DNA of 64,000 bases from PALSA-894 sp049698215. GTDB taxonomy: Bacteria > Pseudomonadota > Alphaproteobacteria > Rhizobiales > Xanthobacteraceae. The stretch lies in the NCBI GenBank assembly GCA_049698215.1, contig JBAVXH010000178.1, positions 1-64,000 of the forward strand, in the 5' to 3' direction. This document shows positions 40,050 through 48,147 of this stretch, piece by piece. The stretch's first letter is position 1. Every line of letters starts with the position of its first letter. A model generated the notes under the pieces. It did no database searches and had not been told where the DNA came from. It was given only the letters and a program-made list of their open reading frames with translations. The translations under genes were made by a program, and so were the position numbers.

Positions 40050-40080
40050 GAGGCGCCTCCGCAAGGCTCTCTCTTTCGCG

Positions 40081-40166
40081 GCGCCGGACGGAAAACCGGT
40101 GCCCACTTTTCCTGGCGCCGCTTTGCTCAAGGGGCCGAACGGAAAGCCCGATCCCCTTCCGGTTCA
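40081..40166. repeat. Second repeat type, in the 5' leader of the ACMR gene
   Basis: One half is GGACGGAAAACCGGTGCCCA followed by CTTTTCC, a sequence I associate with a dispersed repeat of Rhizobiales. The other half, GAACGGAAAGC...CTTCCGGTTC (40138-40164), is an inverted arrangement. It lies between the operator and the start codon, so it would be transcribed into the leader. It differs from the R1-R13 family. Confidence 0.5.
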
Positions 40167-40203
40167 CCAGCCGAAACAGGCCTTCCTGGCGCCCTACACC
40201 TGG

Positions 40204-40227
40204 AATTACTTTAAGCTTAAAATAATT
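40204..40227. promoter_or_regulatory. Operator-like palindrome B in the ACMR/SDR divergent gap
   Basis: A 24-bp palindrome: AATTACTTTAAG on the left and CTTAAAATAATT on the right, with 11 of 12 pairs matching. It is 155 bases before the ACMR start (minus) and 91 before the SDR start (plus). It has the same ACTTTAA-CTTAAA core as site A. Confidence 0.75.
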
Positions 40228-40259
40228 TCTGTGCAAGTGCCTTCAGCTGCTTGAAGCCT

Positions 40260-40283
40260 AGAAATTTGAAGCTTAAAGTAATT
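40260..40283. promoter_or_regulatory. Operator-like site C upstream of the SDR-MarR operon
   Basis: The right half CTTAAAGTAATT matches the reverse complement of site B's left half exactly (12 of 12). The left half (AGAAATTTGAAG) is degenerate. It is centred 56 bases from site B, about five helical turns, and ends 34 bases before the SDR start, where a repressor would block transcription. Confidence 0.65.
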
Positions 40284-40317
40284 CGACCCGATGGAATCGG
40301 GCTGTGCAGAGGCCCCT

Positions 40318-41079
40318 ATGGCGATCCTGAACGGGCGGCATGCTCTCGTGACCGGCGGCGGACGCGGCATCGGGCGGGCCATCGCGGCCTCGCTTTCGGG
40401 CGCGGGCGCGACCGTCACCGTGCTAGGGCGGCAGGAAGCCGCCCTGAAGGACACGGTCTCGGCCGGCGACGCAAAGGGCTATGTCATCGCCGACGTCACC
40501 GATGAAGCCGCGGTCGACGCCGCCGTGAAACAGGCCGTCTCCGCCCGCGGCCCCATCGACATCCTGATCGCAAACGCGGGCACCGGCGTGAGCGTGCCGT
40601 TCATGAAGGGCACCTCCGCGCAATTCCGCGACATGTTCGAGCTCAACGTGATGGGCGTCGTCTACGCCACACGCGCGGTGCTCGGCGACATGACGAAGCG
40701 CAGCTTCGGCCGCATCGTGGTCAACTCCTCGGTCGCGGGCCTGAAGGGGTACGCCTACGTCACCGCCTATTGCACCGCCAAGCATGCCGCCGTCGGCTTC
40801 GTGCGCGCGCTCGCGCAGGAAACGGCGAGGAGCGGTGTCACGGTCAACGCCGTGTGCCCCGGCTATACCGACACCGATCTGGTGCAGGGCGGGATCGAGC
40901 ATGTGATCGCAAAGACCGGCCGCACGCGCGAGCAGGCGCTCTCCGATATGTTGAAAGACAAGCCGAATGCCCGGCTCATCACGCCGCAGGAAGTGGCCGA
41001 CGCGGTGCTGTTCCTCTGCTCGCCGGGCGCGAGCGCGATCACCGGCACCACGCTGACGGTTGCGGGCGGAGAGATCTGA
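40318..41079 (+). CDS. SDR-family oxidoreductase (anthranilate-type pathway)
   Basis: A 253-aa classical SDR, MAILNGRHALVTGGGRGIG. The cofactor motif is TGGGRGIG, with NAGTGV, VNSSVAG (Ser) and YCTAKHAAV (Tyr-x3-Lys). It ends SAITGTTLTVAGGEI. An SDR is part of the abm-type clusters, where it is expected to oxidise a ring-derived 3-hydroxyacyl-CoA. Start chosen at 40318 with GCAGAGG upstream; nine upstream codons are in frame but overlap operator-proximal sequence. Its stop overlaps the MarR start (TGATG). Confidence 0.87.
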   Translation: MAILNGRHALVTGGGRGIGRAIAASLSGAGATVTVLGRQEAALKDTVSAGDAKGYVIADVTDEAAVDAAVKQAVSARGPIDILIANAGTGVSVPFMKGTSAQFRDMFELNVMGVVYATRAVLGDMTKRSFGRIVVNSSVAGLKGYAYVTAYCTAKHAAVGFVRALAQETARSGVTVNAVCPGYTDTDLVQGGIEHVIAKTGRTREQALSDMLKDKPNARLITPQEVADAVLFLCSPGASAITGTTLTVAGGEI

Positions 41080-41591
41080 TGGACGACCATGCGCCGATTC
41101 CACTCGATGCCGAAACCAAGGTCGCGGAACGCCCGGCCGATCACGAGGCGGAGCTGCGGCTGTGGCTGCGGCTCCTCACCTGCACGACCCTGATCGAAGG
41201 GGAAGTACGCCGCCGCCTGCGCGACGAGTTCGACGTGACGCTGCCGCGCTTCGACCTGATGGCGCAGCTCGACAGGGCGCCGAACGGGATGACGCTTGGA
41301 GAGTTGTCGCAGCGCATGATGGTGTCGAACGGGAACGTGACTGGCCTTGCCGAGCGGCTTGTCGAGCAGGGCGTGCTCGATCGCCGTCCTTCGCCGAGCG
41401 ATCGCCGCGCGCAGATCGTCAGTCTCACCGCAGAAGGCCGGCGCACCTTCCGCGCCATGGCGCGCACCCACGAGGACTGGATTGCGCAGCTTTTCGCCGG
41501 GCTCGATGCCGCCGAGATCGATCAGCTCATGTTGCTGCTGGCGAAGGCCAAGGCCTCGGCACGCAAGGCCGTGAACGCAGGCAGCGCATGA
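41079..41591 (+). CDS. MarR-family transcriptional regulator
   Basis: A 170-aa winged-helix regulator. The DNA-binding region is MTLGELSQRMMVSNGNVTGL, followed by the wing VLDRRPSPSDRRAQIV and the dimerisation helices LDAAEIDQLMLLLAKA. It is the second gene of the operon downstream of site C, overlapping the SDR stop by one base and the hydratase start by four. MarR proteins in aromatic-CoA pathways usually repress until the aryl-CoA thioester binds, so anthraniloyl-CoA is the natural effector candidate (inference). I expect it to bind sites A-C. Confidence 0.9.
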   Translation: MDDHAPIPLDAETKVAERPADHEAELRLWLRLLTCTTLIEGEVRRRLRDEFDVTLPRFDLMAQLDRAPNGMTLGELSQRMMVSNGNVTGLAERLVEQGVLDRRPSPSDRRAQIVSLTAEGRRTFRAMARTHEDWIAQLFAGLDAAEIDQLMLLLAKAKASARKAVNAGSA

Positions 41592-42418
41592 GCGCCAATC
41601 CGGTCACGCTGCCGCTCAGCGGATACCAGGCGCAGCACGTGCGTCTCGCGGTCGACGGCAAGGTCGCGACGCTTACGCTCAACCGGCCCGACAAGAAAAA
41701 TCCCCTCACCTTCGAGAGCTACGCCGAGATCGCCAACATCTTCCGTGCAGCCGCGAAGGACAAGCAGGTGAAGGCCTTCGTCATCACCGGCGAAGGCGGC
41801 AACTTCTGCTCCGGCGGCGACGTGTTCGAGATCATCGGCCCGCTGGTCGAGATGAATACGGTCGAACTGCTTGAGTTTACCCGCATGACCGGCGAGGCCG
41901 TGAAGGCGATGCGGCAGTGCCCGCAACCGATCATCGCGGCGATCGACGGCGTGTGCGCCGGCGCGGGCGCGATCCTCGCGATGGCCTCCGACCTGCGGCT
42001 CGGAACCGCGAAGGCCAAAGTCGCGTTCCTGTTCAATCGTGTCGGGCTGGCGGGCTGCGACATGGGCGCCTGCGCGATCCTGCCGCGGATCATCGGACAG
42101 GGCCGCGCGAGTGAGTTGCTCTACACCGGCCGCGCGATGGGCGGCGAGGAAGCGGAGCGCTGGGGCTTCTTCAACCGGCTGTGCGCGCCGGAAAGCGTGC
42201 TCGCCGACGCAACGAAGCTTGCGCGCGAGCTGGCCGACGGCCCGACGTTCGCCAATGCGATGACCAAGCGCATGCTTGAAATGGAATGGGCGATGTCGGT
42301 CGAGCAGGCGATCGAGGCGGAAGCGGTCGCACAGGCGCTCTGCATGAAGACGGAAGATTTCGCGCGCGCTTTCCGCGCGTTCGCCGCGAAGCAGAAGCCG
42401 GTGTTCGAGGGCAACTAG
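41588..42418 (+). CDS. Enoyl-CoA hydratase/isomerase family protein (crotonase fold)
   Basis: A 276-aa crotonase. Oxyanion-hole segments are NFCSGGDVFEI and GVCAGAGAILAMASDLRL. The usual catalytic-Glu strand reads NRVGLAGCDMGACAILPRII, in which Asp and Cys occupy positions where hydratases often have Glu-x-x-x-G, so it may be a ring hydrolase or isomerase rather than a simple hydratase. The ATG overlaps the MarR stop (ATGA). The product probably acts on the reduced aminocyclohexenone-carbonyl-CoA or on its beta-oxidation products. Confidence 0.83.
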   Translation: MSANPVTLPLSGYQAQHVRLAVDGKVATLTLNRPDKKNPLTFESYAEIANIFRAAAKDKQVKAFVITGEGGNFCSGGDVFEIIGPLVEMNTVELLEFTRMTGEAVKAMRQCPQPIIAAIDGVCAGAGAILAMASDLRLGTAKAKVAFLFNRVGLAGCDMGACAILPRIIGQGRASELLYTGRAMGGEEAERWGFFNRLCAPESVLADATKLARELADGPTFANAMTKRMLEMEWAMSVEQAIEAEAVAQALCMKTEDFARAFRAFAAKQKPVFEGN

Positions 42419-43636
42419 ATGTCGCTCACTGACACGCTCAAGGAGACGCTTTCCTGGCCGTTCTTCGAGGAGCACCACCGCCGCTTCGCCGACGAGCTTG
42501 CGCGCTGGGCGGATGCGACCTTGCCCGGCCTGCCGCATGACGACGTGGACCAAGGCGTTCGCGCGCGCGTCGCGGCGCTCGGCAAGGCCGGATTCCTCAA
42601 GACCTGCGTGCCGGCCGAGTATGGCGGGCTGCATCCGAAGCTCGACGTGCGCACGCTCTGCATCGCGCGCGAGATATTGGCGTTCCGCGACGGCCTCGCG
42701 GATTTCGCGGTTGCCATGCAAGGGCTTGGCACCGGCTCGATCACGCTCTACGGCTCGCCTGAGCTGAAGCAGCGCTACCTGCCGCCGGTGCGGGACGGCA
42801 AGGCGATCGCGGCCTTCGCGCTCTCCGAGCCGGAAGGCGGCTCGGACGTCGCCGCCATGGCGACCATCGCCACGCCGGACGGTAACGCGCATGTGCGCAT
42901 AGACGGCGAGAAGACCTGGATCTCCAACGGCGGCATCGCGGACCATTACGTGGTGTTCGCGCGCACCGGCGACGGCCCCGGCGCGAGGGGTCTGTCCACC
43001 TTCATGGTCGATGCCGACACGCCGGGGCTGAGCGTCACCGAGCGCATCGATGTTATCGCGCCGCACCCGCTCGCCACGCTGAAATTCGACGGCGTGCGCG
43101 TGCCGGTCACCAATCGCCTCGGCGCGTCCGGCGAAGGCTTCAAGGTCGCGATGGCAACGCTCGACATCTTCCGTTCCACCGTCGGCGCGGCGGCGCTCGG
43201 CTTCGCGCGCCGCGCGCTGCATGAGTCCGTCGAACATGCCGCGACGCGCCATCTGTTCGGCGCGCCGCTCGGCGACTTGCAGATGACTCAAGGAGCGCTG
43301 GCCGACAGCGCCACGGAAGTCGATGCTGCCGCGCTGCTCGTTTATCGCGCCGCCTGGACCAAGGATGTTGGTCAGACAGGGTTGGGCGCCGCGCGCGTCA
43401 CCCGCGAAGCAGCGATGGCCAAGATGTTCGCGACCGAGGCGGCGCAGCGCGTGATCGACCGCGCCGTGCAGCTGCACGGCGGGCGCGGCGTCACCAAGGG
43501 CGAGAAGGTCGAGGAACTCTACCGCGAAATCCGCGCGCTGCGCATCTACGAGGGCGCGACCGAGGTGCAGAAGGTCGTGATCGCGCGCGAGGCGCTGCGT
43601 AATCGCGCAGCGCGGCAGGCGCTGGCGGCGGAATGA
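42419..43636 (+). CDS. Acyl-CoA dehydrogenase (anthranilate-type pathway)
   Basis: A 405-aa acyl-CoA dehydrogenase abutting the hydratase stop. FAD/substrate segments are AFALSEPEGGSDVAAMATIA and WISNGGIADHYVVF. The C-terminus retains the canonical catalytic motif YEGATEVQK with Glu. An acyl-CoA dehydrogenase is expected in the lower pathway after ring reduction. Its stop overlaps the CoA-ligase start. Confidence 0.88.
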   Translation: MSLTDTLKETLSWPFFEEHHRRFADELARWADATLPGLPHDDVDQGVRARVAALGKAGFLKTCVPAEYGGLHPKLDVRTLCIAREILAFRDGLADFAVAMQGLGTGSITLYGSPELKQRYLPPVRDGKAIAAFALSEPEGGSDVAAMATIATPDGNAHVRIDGEKTWISNGGIADHYVVFARTGDGPGARGLSTFMVDADTPGLSVTERIDVIAPHPLATLKFDGVRVPVTNRLGASGEGFKVAMATLDIFRSTVGAAALGFARRALHESVEHAATRHLFGAPLGDLQMTQGALADSATEVDAAALLVYRAAWTKDVGQTGLGAARVTREAAMAKMFATEAAQRVIDRAVQLHGGRGVTKGEKVEELYREIRALRIYEGATEVQKVVIAREALRNRAARQALAAE

Positions 43637-45285
43637 TGGAGACCGTCATGATCCGATCGGGACATGTCGATACCTTCGCGCGGGACAACCTGCCGCCGCG
43701 TGACCAGTGGCCGGAGTTCAGGTTCACGCTGCCGGAACTGCAGTATCCGGAACGGCTCAATTGCGTGACCGAGTTCGTGGACAAGTGGGTGGCGAGCGGA
43801 GACGGCGAGCGCGTCGCGATCGTGTCACCCTACGAGACCTGGACCTACGCGCAGCTTGCCGAACGCATCAACCGCATTGCCAATGTGCTGACGCGCGACC
43901 TCGGGCTCGTGCCCGGCAACCGCGTGCTGTTGCGCGCGCCGAACTCGCCGATGGCAATCGCCTGCCATCTGGCCATCATCAAGGCGGGCGGCGTCACCGT
44001 CGCCACCATGCCGCTGCTGCGCGCCAAGGAGCTGTCGTACGCGGTGACGAAAGCGCAGATCAAGCTCGCGCTGTGCGACACACGATTGTTCGACGAGATG
44101 GAGAAAACAAGGCCGCTCGCGCGTGAACTCGAGCGCATCGTCTATTGGGGTGACGGCCAGCTCGAAGATCCGATGGCGCGACCGGGCTATGGGAATTTCA
44201 CCGCCTGCGACACCGCGAGCGACGATGTCTGCCTGATCGCGTTCACCTCCGGCACCACCGGCCAGCCGAAGGGCACGATGCACTTCCAGCGCGACATGCT
44301 GGCGAGCGCCGACAGCTATTCGAGATATGTGCTTCAGCCCAACCGCGACGACCGCTTCATCGGCTCGCCGCCCCTTGCCTTCACGTTCGGGCTCGGCGGG
44401 CACGTGCTGTTCCCGTTCCGCATCGGCGCGGCCTCGATCCAGCTCGAATCTGCGCCGCCCGACGTGCTGCTTGCGGCCATCGCCAAATACAAGGCCACGA
44501 TCTGCTTCACCGCGCCGACCGCCTACCGTGCGATGCTGGGCAAGCTCGCCGAGCACGACATCTCCTCGCTGCGCAAGTGCGTCTCGGCCGGCGAGGCGCT
44601 TCCGAAGGCGACGTTCGAGGCATGGCAGGAAACGACGGGCCTGAAGATCCTCGACGGCATCGGCGCGACCGAGATGATGCATATCTTCATCGGATCGCCG
44701 GAAAGCGAGATTCGCCCGGGCGCTACCGGCCGCGTCGTGCCGGGCTACGAGGCGAAGGTGATCGACGAGGATGGACACGATAGCCCGTCCGGCACGATCG
44801 GGCGGCTCGCCGTGCGCGGCCCGACCGGCTGCCGCTACCTCGGCGACGCGCGGCAGACGAAGTACGTACAGGACGGCTGGAACGTGACCGGCGATACTTA
44901 CGTGATGGATGCCGATGGCTACTTCTGGTACCAGGCGCGCTCCGACGACATGATCATTTCGGCGGGCTACAACATCGCCGGGCCCGAGGTGGAATCCGCG
45001 CTGCTGACCCATCCGGCCGTCGCCGAATGCGGCGTGGTCGGCGCCGCCGACGAGGAGCGGGGCCAGATCGTCAAGGCCTATGTGGTGCTGCGGCCCGGCC
45101 AGAACGGCGATGCCACGCTGGCACGCGCGCTGCAGGACCACGTGAAGGCAACGGTCGCGCCCTACAAATATCCGCGCGCCGTGGAATTTGTCGGTGAGCT
45201 ACCGAAGACGCCGACCGGCAAGCTGCAGCGCGCCGAACTGCGCAGGATCGCCGCCGAACCAGCCGCGCGAAAACTCGCTTCCTAG
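43633..45285 (+). CDS. abmG: Aryl-CoA ligase, 2-aminobenzoate-CoA ligase-like
   Basis: A 550-aa acyl-adenylate-forming ligase of the benzoate-CoA ligase group. The P-loop is AFTSGTTGQPKGTMH, the adenine/aryl pocket FTAPTAYRAML and LKILDGIGATEMMHIFI, the hinge YQARSDDMIISAGYNIAGPE, and the C-terminal catalytic Lys region TPTGKLQRAELR. It activates an aromatic acid to its CoA thioester, the first committed step. The symbol follows the 2-aminobenzoate enzyme because the ACMR-type fusion lies in the same island; benzoate or salicylate cannot be excluded. Starts at 43633, 43636 and 43648 are all possible. Confidence 0.82.
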   Translation: MMETVMIRSGHVDTFARDNLPPRDQWPEFRFTLPELQYPERLNCVTEFVDKWVASGDGERVAIVSPYETWTYAQLAERINRIANVLTRDLGLVPGNRVLLRAPNSPMAIACHLAIIKAGGVTVATMPLLRAKELSYAVTKAQIKLALCDTRLFDEMEKTRPLARELERIVYWGDGQLEDPMARPGYGNFTACDTASDDVCLIAFTSGTTGQPKGTMHFQRDMLASADSYSRYVLQPNRDDRFIGSPPLAFTFGLGGHVLFPFRIGAASIQLESAPPDVLLAAIAKYKATICFTAPTAYRAMLGKLAEHDISSLRKCVSAGEALPKATFEAWQETTGLKILDGIGATEMMHIFIGSPESEIRPGATGRVVPGYEAKVIDEDGHDSPSGTIGRLAVRGPTGCRYLGDARQTKYVQDGWNVTGDTYVMDADGYFWYQARSDDMIISAGYNIAGPEVESALLTHPAVAECGVVGAADEERGQIVKAYVVLRPGQNGDATLARALQDHVKATVAPYKYPRAVEFVGELPKTPTGKLQRAELRRIAAEPAARKLAS

Positions 45286-45295
45286 GATCAGGACA

Positions 45296-45736
45296 ATGAC
45301 CCGCAAGCCCACGCTCTTCGTCAAACCACCCAAGGATGATGAGTTGCCCCGCGCCCTCGAGCCCCAAGGCTGGCCGCGCCCTTCGGGATACGCCAACGGC
45401 ATGACGGCAAAAGGCCGCGTGGTGGTCACCGGCGGCGTGGTGGGGTGGGACGTGATGGGCAATTTCCCGGAGACGTTTGCCGCACAGGCGCGACAGACTT
45501 TCTCCAACATCCTGAAGATTCTCGCCGAGGGCGGCGCCGGACCGGAACACCTCGTACGCCTCACCTGGTACGTCACTGATCTCGATGAATATCGCGCAAG
45601 CCTCAGGGAGCTGGGGCGCGCTTATCGCGAGACGATCGGCGGCTATTTCCCCGCGATGGCGGTGGTCCAGGTCGGCGGGCTGGTCGAACCGGCCGCAAAG
45701 ATCGAGATCGAGGCGACGGCGATCGTTCCCGAATAG
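45296..45736 (+). CDS. Rid-family protein (RidA/YjgF/UK114 fold) lacking the key arginine
   Basis: A 146-aa Rid-fold protein. It starts MTRKPTLFVKPPKDD after AGGATCAGGAC, 10 bases past the ligase stop. Typical segments are VVVTGGVVGW, QTFSNILKILAEGGAG and LVRLTWYVTDLDEY. At the family's PARS position it reads PAMAVV, so the Arg needed for imine/enamine deamination in RidA is Met121. A Rid protein is present in abm-type clusters, where the reduced product is a vinylogous enamine. The loss of Arg means its role here may differ from classic RidA. Confidence 0.8.
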   Translation: MTRKPTLFVKPPKDDELPRALEPQGWPRPSGYANGMTAKGRVVVTGGVVGWDVMGNFPETFAAQARQTFSNILKILAEGGAGPEHLVRLTWYVTDLDEYRASLRELGRAYRETIGGYFPAMAVVQVGGLVEPAAKIEIEATAIVPE

Positions 45737-45825
45737 CCTTTCCGGATGTGAAAGCCGCGCCCGCCTGCCCCATTGATGTTGCGTGATCGCGCGCTATGAC
45801 TGGCTGACGAGAGCGGAGGTCGCGC

Positions 45826-48147
45826 GTGGATCAGGCAACTGGCGAGCACCATCACCATTTCCAGCCGCGCGTCGAGGATGATGCGCTCATTCGCGGGCGC
45901 GGCCGCTTCGTCGAGGACGCACCGCAACCAAACCAGGCCTATGGAGTGTTCGTGCGCTCGCCGCATGCGCATGCACGCATCCGCGCGATCGATGTCATGG
46001 CCGCCCGGGCCGCGAAAGGCGTCGTGGCGGTGCTGACCCACAAGGAGATCGAGGCGGCGGGCGTGGGCTCCACTTCGCTGCACCCGCCGCTTGTCGGGCG
46101 CAATGGCGCCAAGCTGATCGTGCCGTTCCGGCCGGCGCTCGCGGGCGAGCGCGTGATGCATGGCGGGCAGCCGGTGGTGCTGGTGGTCGCCGAGAGTGTC
46201 GCGCTGGCGCAGGACGCGGCCGAGAAGGTCGTCGTCGACTACGAGGAGATGAATTCCGTCACCGAGGTTCGCGCCGCCATTGCGGCCGGCGCGCCGCAGC
46301 TCTTCCCGGAAGCGCCCGGCAATCTGGCGATCGACTGGATCAATCCTTCGGACGACGGCACGAACGCGCGTGAAATCGAAGCGATCTTCTCCGGTGCGGC
46401 GCATGTCGCGCGCTTTACCGCGGTGAACCAGCGGCTCGTGGTCGCCTCGATGGAGCCGCGCGGTGCGACGGCCTGGTATGACGCAGCGAGCGATCACTAC
46501 ACGCTGCGTTCCTGCTCGCAGGGTGCGGGTCCGCAGCGCGACCAGCTCATCGCCATGATGGGCTGGCCGAAGGAGAAACTGCGCGTCATCACCGAGGATG
46601 TCGGCGGCGCGTTCGGGTTGAAGACCTCGGGCTATCCCGAGTATCCGAGCCTGCTTGTCGCCGCGAAGCTCACCGGCCGGCCCGTCGCCTGGATGGCGAC
46701 GCGATCGGAGTCGTTCCTCTCCGACCAGCAGGCGCGCGACACCGTCACCGCGATCGAACTCGCCATCGACGAGAGGGGCAAGTTCCTGGCGCTGCGCGTA
46801 AAGCACATCGCCAGCATGGGCGCGTTCGTCGGCGCGCCGGGCGCGCACATCCAGACCAACAATTTCGCGCGCTGCTTCCCCGGGATGTACGCGATCCCGC
46901 GCATCCAGATCGACGTCCAGTGCGTATTTACCAACACGGTGCCGACCGGGCCCTACCGCGGCGCAGGGCGGCCGGAGGCGAACTACGCGCTGGAGCGGCT
47001 CGTCGACGAGGCAGCACGCGTCACCGGCATCGATCCGATCCGGCTGCGGCGGCGCAATCTCATTCCGCGCAAGTCGATCCCCTACAAGACCGCGGTCGGC
47101 ACCACCTATGACTCGGGCGATTTCGCACCGATCCTCGACAAGGCGCTGGCGCTTTCCCACTACGCCGAGTTCAAGAAACGCCGCCGCGAATCCTTCCGCG
47201 CCAAGAAGCTGCGCGGCATCGGCGTGTCGTGTTTTCTCGAACACGCCGGCGGCGTTCCGACCGAGAGCGCGTCGCTGCTGTTTCCGGGCGGTGACGCGCT
47301 CGTGCTCGGCATCGGCGTGCAGAACACCGGGCAGGGCCATGCGACGATCTATCCGCGCCTGATCGGCGCGAAGCTCGGCATCCCGGCTTCGCAGATCGCG
47401 CACCGGCATGGCGACACCGATCTCGACCTCAAGGGCAATCCTTCGGTCGGATCGCGCTCGACCATGACGGTCGGCAGCGCGCTCTATCGCGCGGTCGATC
47501 TGATGCTGGAGAAAGCGAAACCCATCGCGGCCGGCATGCTGGAAGCCGCCGAATCCGACCTCGCCTACCGCGACGGACATTTCGAAGTCGTCGGCACCGA
47601 TCGCCGCGTATCGCTGTTCGAGGTGGCGGCACGCGCGAAGGCGAACGGCGACAGCCTCGACGCCAAGGCAACCGTCGACACACCGCAGACTTTTCCGAAC
47701 GGCTGCCACATCGCCGAGGTCGAGATCGATCCGGAAACCGGCTCGGTCGATATTGTCAGCTATGCGGCGGTCGACGATGCCGGCGTGGTGCTCGACCACA
47801 CGATTGTCGAGGGTCAGCTCGTCGGCGGCCTCGCGCAGGGGATCGGGCAGGCGCTGATGGAGACCGCCATCTACGACGAGGGCAACGGACAGCTCGTCAC
47901 CGGAACATTCATGGACTATGCGATGCCACGCGCCATGGATATGCCGCCGATTGCTGACGCCGGGCATAACGTGCCGGCAACCACGAATCCGCTCGGTGTG
48001 AAGGGCGTGGGCGAAGCCGGCACTACCGGCTCGATCGCCGCCATCATGAACGCGATTGCGAACGCGATCCCGGACGGACGTGGCGTGAACATCGACATGC
48101 CGGCAACACCCGCGAAGGTGTGGCGCGCCTGCCGTGCGCAGGGGTGA
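45826..48147 (+). CDS. Molybdenum hydroxylase large subunit (xanthine/aldehyde dehydrogenase family), orphan
   Basis: A 773-aa molybdopterin-cytosine-dinucleotide-type catalytic subunit. It starts with GTG after GGAGG. Motifs are RGRGRFVEDAPQPNQAYGVF (N-terminal a/b hammerhead), EDVGGAFGLKTSGYPEYP, GPYRGAGRPEANYALERLVD, GIGVQNTGQGHATIYPRLI and the active-site Glu region VKGVGEAGTTGS. It belongs to the CoxL/aldehyde oxidase branch. The iron-sulfur small subunit and FAD medium subunit that normally accompany it are absent here, so it must recruit remote partners or work alone. Substrate unknown; a heteroaromatic or aldehyde is typical. Confidence 0.88.
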   Translation: MDQATGEHHHHFQPRVEDDALIRGRGRFVEDAPQPNQAYGVFVRSPHAHARIRAIDVMAARAAKGVVAVLTHKEIEAAGVGSTSLHPPLVGRNGAKLIVPFRPALAGERVMHGGQPVVLVVAESVALAQDAAEKVVVDYEEMNSVTEVRAAIAAGAPQLFPEAPGNLAIDWINPSDDGTNAREIEAIFSGAAHVARFTAVNQRLVVASMEPRGATAWYDAASDHYTLRSCSQGAGPQRDQLIAMMGWPKEKLRVITEDVGGAFGLKTSGYPEYPSLLVAAKLTGRPVAWMATRSESFLSDQQARDTVTAIELAIDERGKFLALRVKHIASMGAFVGAPGAHIQTNNFARCFPGMYAIPRIQIDVQCVFTNTVPTGPYRGAGRPEANYALERLVDEAARVTGIDPIRLRRRNLIPRKSIPYKTAVGTTYDSGDFAPILDKALALSHYAEFKKRRRESFRAKKLRGIGVSCFLEHAGGVPTESASLLFPGGDALVLGIGVQNTGQGHATIYPRLIGAKLGIPASQIAHRHGDTDLDLKGNPSVGSRSTMTVGSALYRAVDLMLEKAKPIAAGMLEAAESDLAYRDGHFEVVGTDRRVSLFEVAARAKANGDSLDAKATVDTPQTFPNGCHIAEVEIDPETGSVDIVSYAAVDDAGVVLDHTIVEGQLVGGLAQGIGQALMETAIYDEGNGQLVTGTFMDYAMPRAMDMPPIADAGHNVPATTNPLGVKGVGEAGTTGSIAAIMNAIANAIPDGRGVNIDMPATPAKVWRACRAQG

